Part shown: positions 62,101 to 64,000 of the stretch, piece after piece
How the letters are laid out: each line of letters starts with the position of its first letter
How positions within the stretch are numbered: the first letter of the stretch is position 1
Assembly: GCA_964036315.1 (NCBI GenBank)
Contig: CAXIWW010000817.1
Span: forward strand, 4,809,501-4,873,500
DNA: 64,000 nt
Direction of reading: 5' to 3'
Origin: Acanthosepion esculentum
Taxonomy: Eukaryota; Mollusca; Cephalopoda; Sepiida; Sepiidae
The notes under the pieces: generated by a model
Databases searched by the model: none
What the model saw: the letters and a program-made list of their open reading frames with translations, nothing else
What the model was told of the DNA's origin: nothing
Program-made: the position numbers and the translations under genes

Positions 62101-64000
62101 GGAGACAGTCCCAGAAAGTCCCACGCAGAAGACCCCCAGTCCCACAAAGTCCCACGCAGAAGACACCGCATCCAGGAGACTGTCCCAGAAAGACCCACGC
62201 AGACGACCCCCAGTCCCAGAAAGTCCCACGCAGACGAGACCCCACCCAGGAAACAGTCCCAGAATGTCCCACGCAGACGACGCCCACCCAGGAGACAGTC
62301 CCAGAAAGTCCCAAACAGACGACCCACACCCAGGAGACAGTCCCAGAAAGTCCCACGCAGAAGACCCCCAGTCCTATAAAGTCCCACGCAGACGACCCCC
62401 AATCCCAAAAAATCCCACGCAGACGACACCGCACGGAGGAGACTGTACCAGAAAGACAACCCCCAGTCCCAGAAAGTCCCATGCAGACGACACCCCACCC
62501 AGGAGACAGTCCTAGATATCCCACGCAGACGAGCCCCCACCCAGGAGACAGTCACAGAAAGTCCCACGCAGACGACCCCCAGAGAGGAGAGTGTCCCAGC
62601 AAGTCCCACGCAGACGACCCCCAATCCCAGAAAATCCCACGCAGACGAACACCCACCCAGGAGAGAGTCCCAGAAAGTCCCACGCAGACGACACCCCACC
62701 CAGGAGACAGTCCCAGAAAGTCCCACGCAGACTACCCCCCACCCAGGAGACAGTCCCAGAAAGTCCCACGCAGACGACACCCAGTCCCTGAAAGTCCCAC
62801 GCAGACGACCCCCCACCCAGGAGACAGTCCCAGAATGTCCCACGCAGAAGACCCCCCACCCAGGAGACAGTCCCAGAAAGTCCCACGCAGACGACCCCCC
62901 ACCCAGGATACAGTCCCAGAAAGTCACACACAGACGACCCCCACCCAGGTGACAGTCCCAGAAAGTCCCACGCAGACGACCCCCACCCAGGTGACAGTCC
63001 CAGAAAGTCCCACGCAGACGACAGCCAGTCCCTGAAAGTCCCACGCAGACGACCCCCCACGCAGGAGACATTCCCAGAAAGTCCCACGCAGACGACCCCC
63101 AGTCCCAGAAAGTCCCACGCAGAAGACCACCACCCAGGTGACAGTCCAAGAAAGTCCCACGCAGACGACACCCAATCCCTGAAAGTCCCACGCAGACGAC
63201 CCCCCCACGCAAGAGACAGTCCCAGAAAGTCCCACGCAAAAGACCCCCAGTCCCAGAAAGTCCCATGCAGACGACCCCCCACCCAGGAGACAGTCCTTGA
63301 TATCCCACGCAGACGACCCCAACCCAGGAGACAGTCCCAGAAATTCCCACGCAGACGACCCCCAGTCCAAGAAAGTCCCACGCAGACAACCCCCAGACAG
63401 GAGACAGTCCCAGAAAGTCCCACGCAGACGACCCCCCACCCAGGAGAGAGTCCAAAAAATACCCACGCAGACGACCCCTAGTCCCAGAAAGACCCACGCA
63501 GACGATCCCAGTCCCAGAAAGTCCCACGCAGACGACCCCCAGTCCTAGGAAGTCCCACGCAGACGACCCCCCACCCAGGACACAGTCCCAGAAAGTCCCA
63601 CGCAGAAGACCCCCAGTCCCAGAAAGTCCTACGCAGACGACCACCACCCAGGAGACAGTCCAAGAAAGTCCCACGCAGACGACACCCAATCCCTGAAAGT
63701 CCCACGCAGACGACCCCCCCACGCAGGAGACAGTCCCAGAAAGTCCCACGCAAAAGACCCCCAGTCCCAGAAAGTCCCATGCAGACCACCCCCCACCCAG
63801 GAGACAGTCCTTGATATCCCACGCAGACGACCCCAACCCAGGAGACAGTCCCAGAAAGTACCACGCAGACGACCCCCCACCCAGGAGACAGTCCCAGAAA
63901 GTCCCACGCAGACGACCCCCAGTCCCAGAAATCCCACGCAGACGAACAGCCACCCAGGAGACAGTCCCAGAAAGTCCCACGCAGACGACCCCCCCACCCA
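50116..64000 (+). repeat. Satellite family A, right array (runs off the window end)
   Basis: About 370 units of family A in forward orientation, the same short and long forms as at 1-8810. It shares long-range landmarks with the left array: the CCCCCACTCC(C/A)AAAAAGTCC block followed by CCCTGAGAGTCCCA and CTAGAATGTCC, seen at 1 and 1136 on the left, recurs near 52647 and 53355 and in part near 55468 and 57496. Homopolymer C runs vary from 4 to 8 or more, so unit length slips by single bases. The array is cut by the end of the window, so its true size is unknown. No gene is inferred, although frames of 804 codons (+, 60101-62515) and 713 codons (-, 61839-63980) are open. Confidence 0.97.
53460..60700 (+). 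repeat. Nested 2.0-kb and 5.87-kb segmental duplications in the right A array
   Basis: The landmark AGTCACGGAATGTCCCACGC with its following variants starts at 54501, 56487, 58515 and 60551, spacings of 1986, 2028 and 2036 nt. The first two intervals are close tandem copies of about 2.0 kb. The third is a mosaic: it starts like the others, is shortened around 58920-59300, and then from about 59330 to 60540 copies the block at about 53460-54490, with an offset of 5870 nt (GTCAC at 53656 and 59526). The order and near identity of rare variants make independent origin unlikely. Confidence 0.85.

Noticed and set aside
60101..62515. 804-codon proline-rich frame as a real repetitive protein gene
   Set aside because: The opposite strand is open over the same region for up to 713 codons, C-run length changes shift frame freely, and there is no domain, signal peptide, splice structure or non-repeat flank.
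1..64000. Telomeric repeats, rRNA, tRNA, or bacterial and phage genes
   Set aside because: No TTAGGG-type arrays, no rRNA-like conserved blocks, no tRNA cloverleaf that I could recognise, and no non-repeat coding sequence anywhere in the window.

Overview
This window looks like eukaryotic satellite DNA. I find no recognisable protein-coding gene, rRNA, tRNA, transposon or CRISPR array in it. Essentially all 64 kb consists of four tandem-repeat families. Family A is GC-rich, with a 31-nt short unit and a 42/43-nt long unit. Family B is a 60-nt unit. Family C is a 73-nt monomer arranged in 219-nt trimers. Family U is an AT-rich unit of about 394 nt. The size and multi-level organisation point to eukaryotic heterochromatin (pericentromeric, subtelomeric or sex-chromosome-like). 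I cannot name the species from the sequence.

Layout, where + means the consensus orientation used here: A+ 1-8810; B+ 8811-12116; B- 12117-12831; U- 12832-13225; C+ 13226-24949; C- 24950-34946; U+ 34947-35535 followed by a flipped U fragment 35533-35630; B+ 35631-38968; B- 38969-41901; A- 41902-46087; C- 46088-49270; U+ 49271-50115; A+ 50116-64000.

The order is not random. Read outward from the head-to-head switch near 24950, the left side gives C, U, B, B(inverted), A. The right side gives the same list as its mirror image. The U/C join at 13225/13226 and the one at 34946/34947 share rare C variants, so at least that part is a true inverted duplication. A third block, C- 46088-49270, is a shortened inverted copy of C+ from about 18.0-22.5 kb, and it also ends on U at the same repeat phase. 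Inside the arrays there are many nested segmental duplications (about 0.2-2.5 kb), some with identical private variants, which points to recent turnover.

The long open reading frames here are a by-product of repeat units that contain almost no stop codons. They stay open on both strands and in several frames. I treat them as non-coding unless transcript or peptide data say otherwise. The main interest of the window is architectural: four apparently unrelated satellites packaged as one composite, inverted and re-amplified block.
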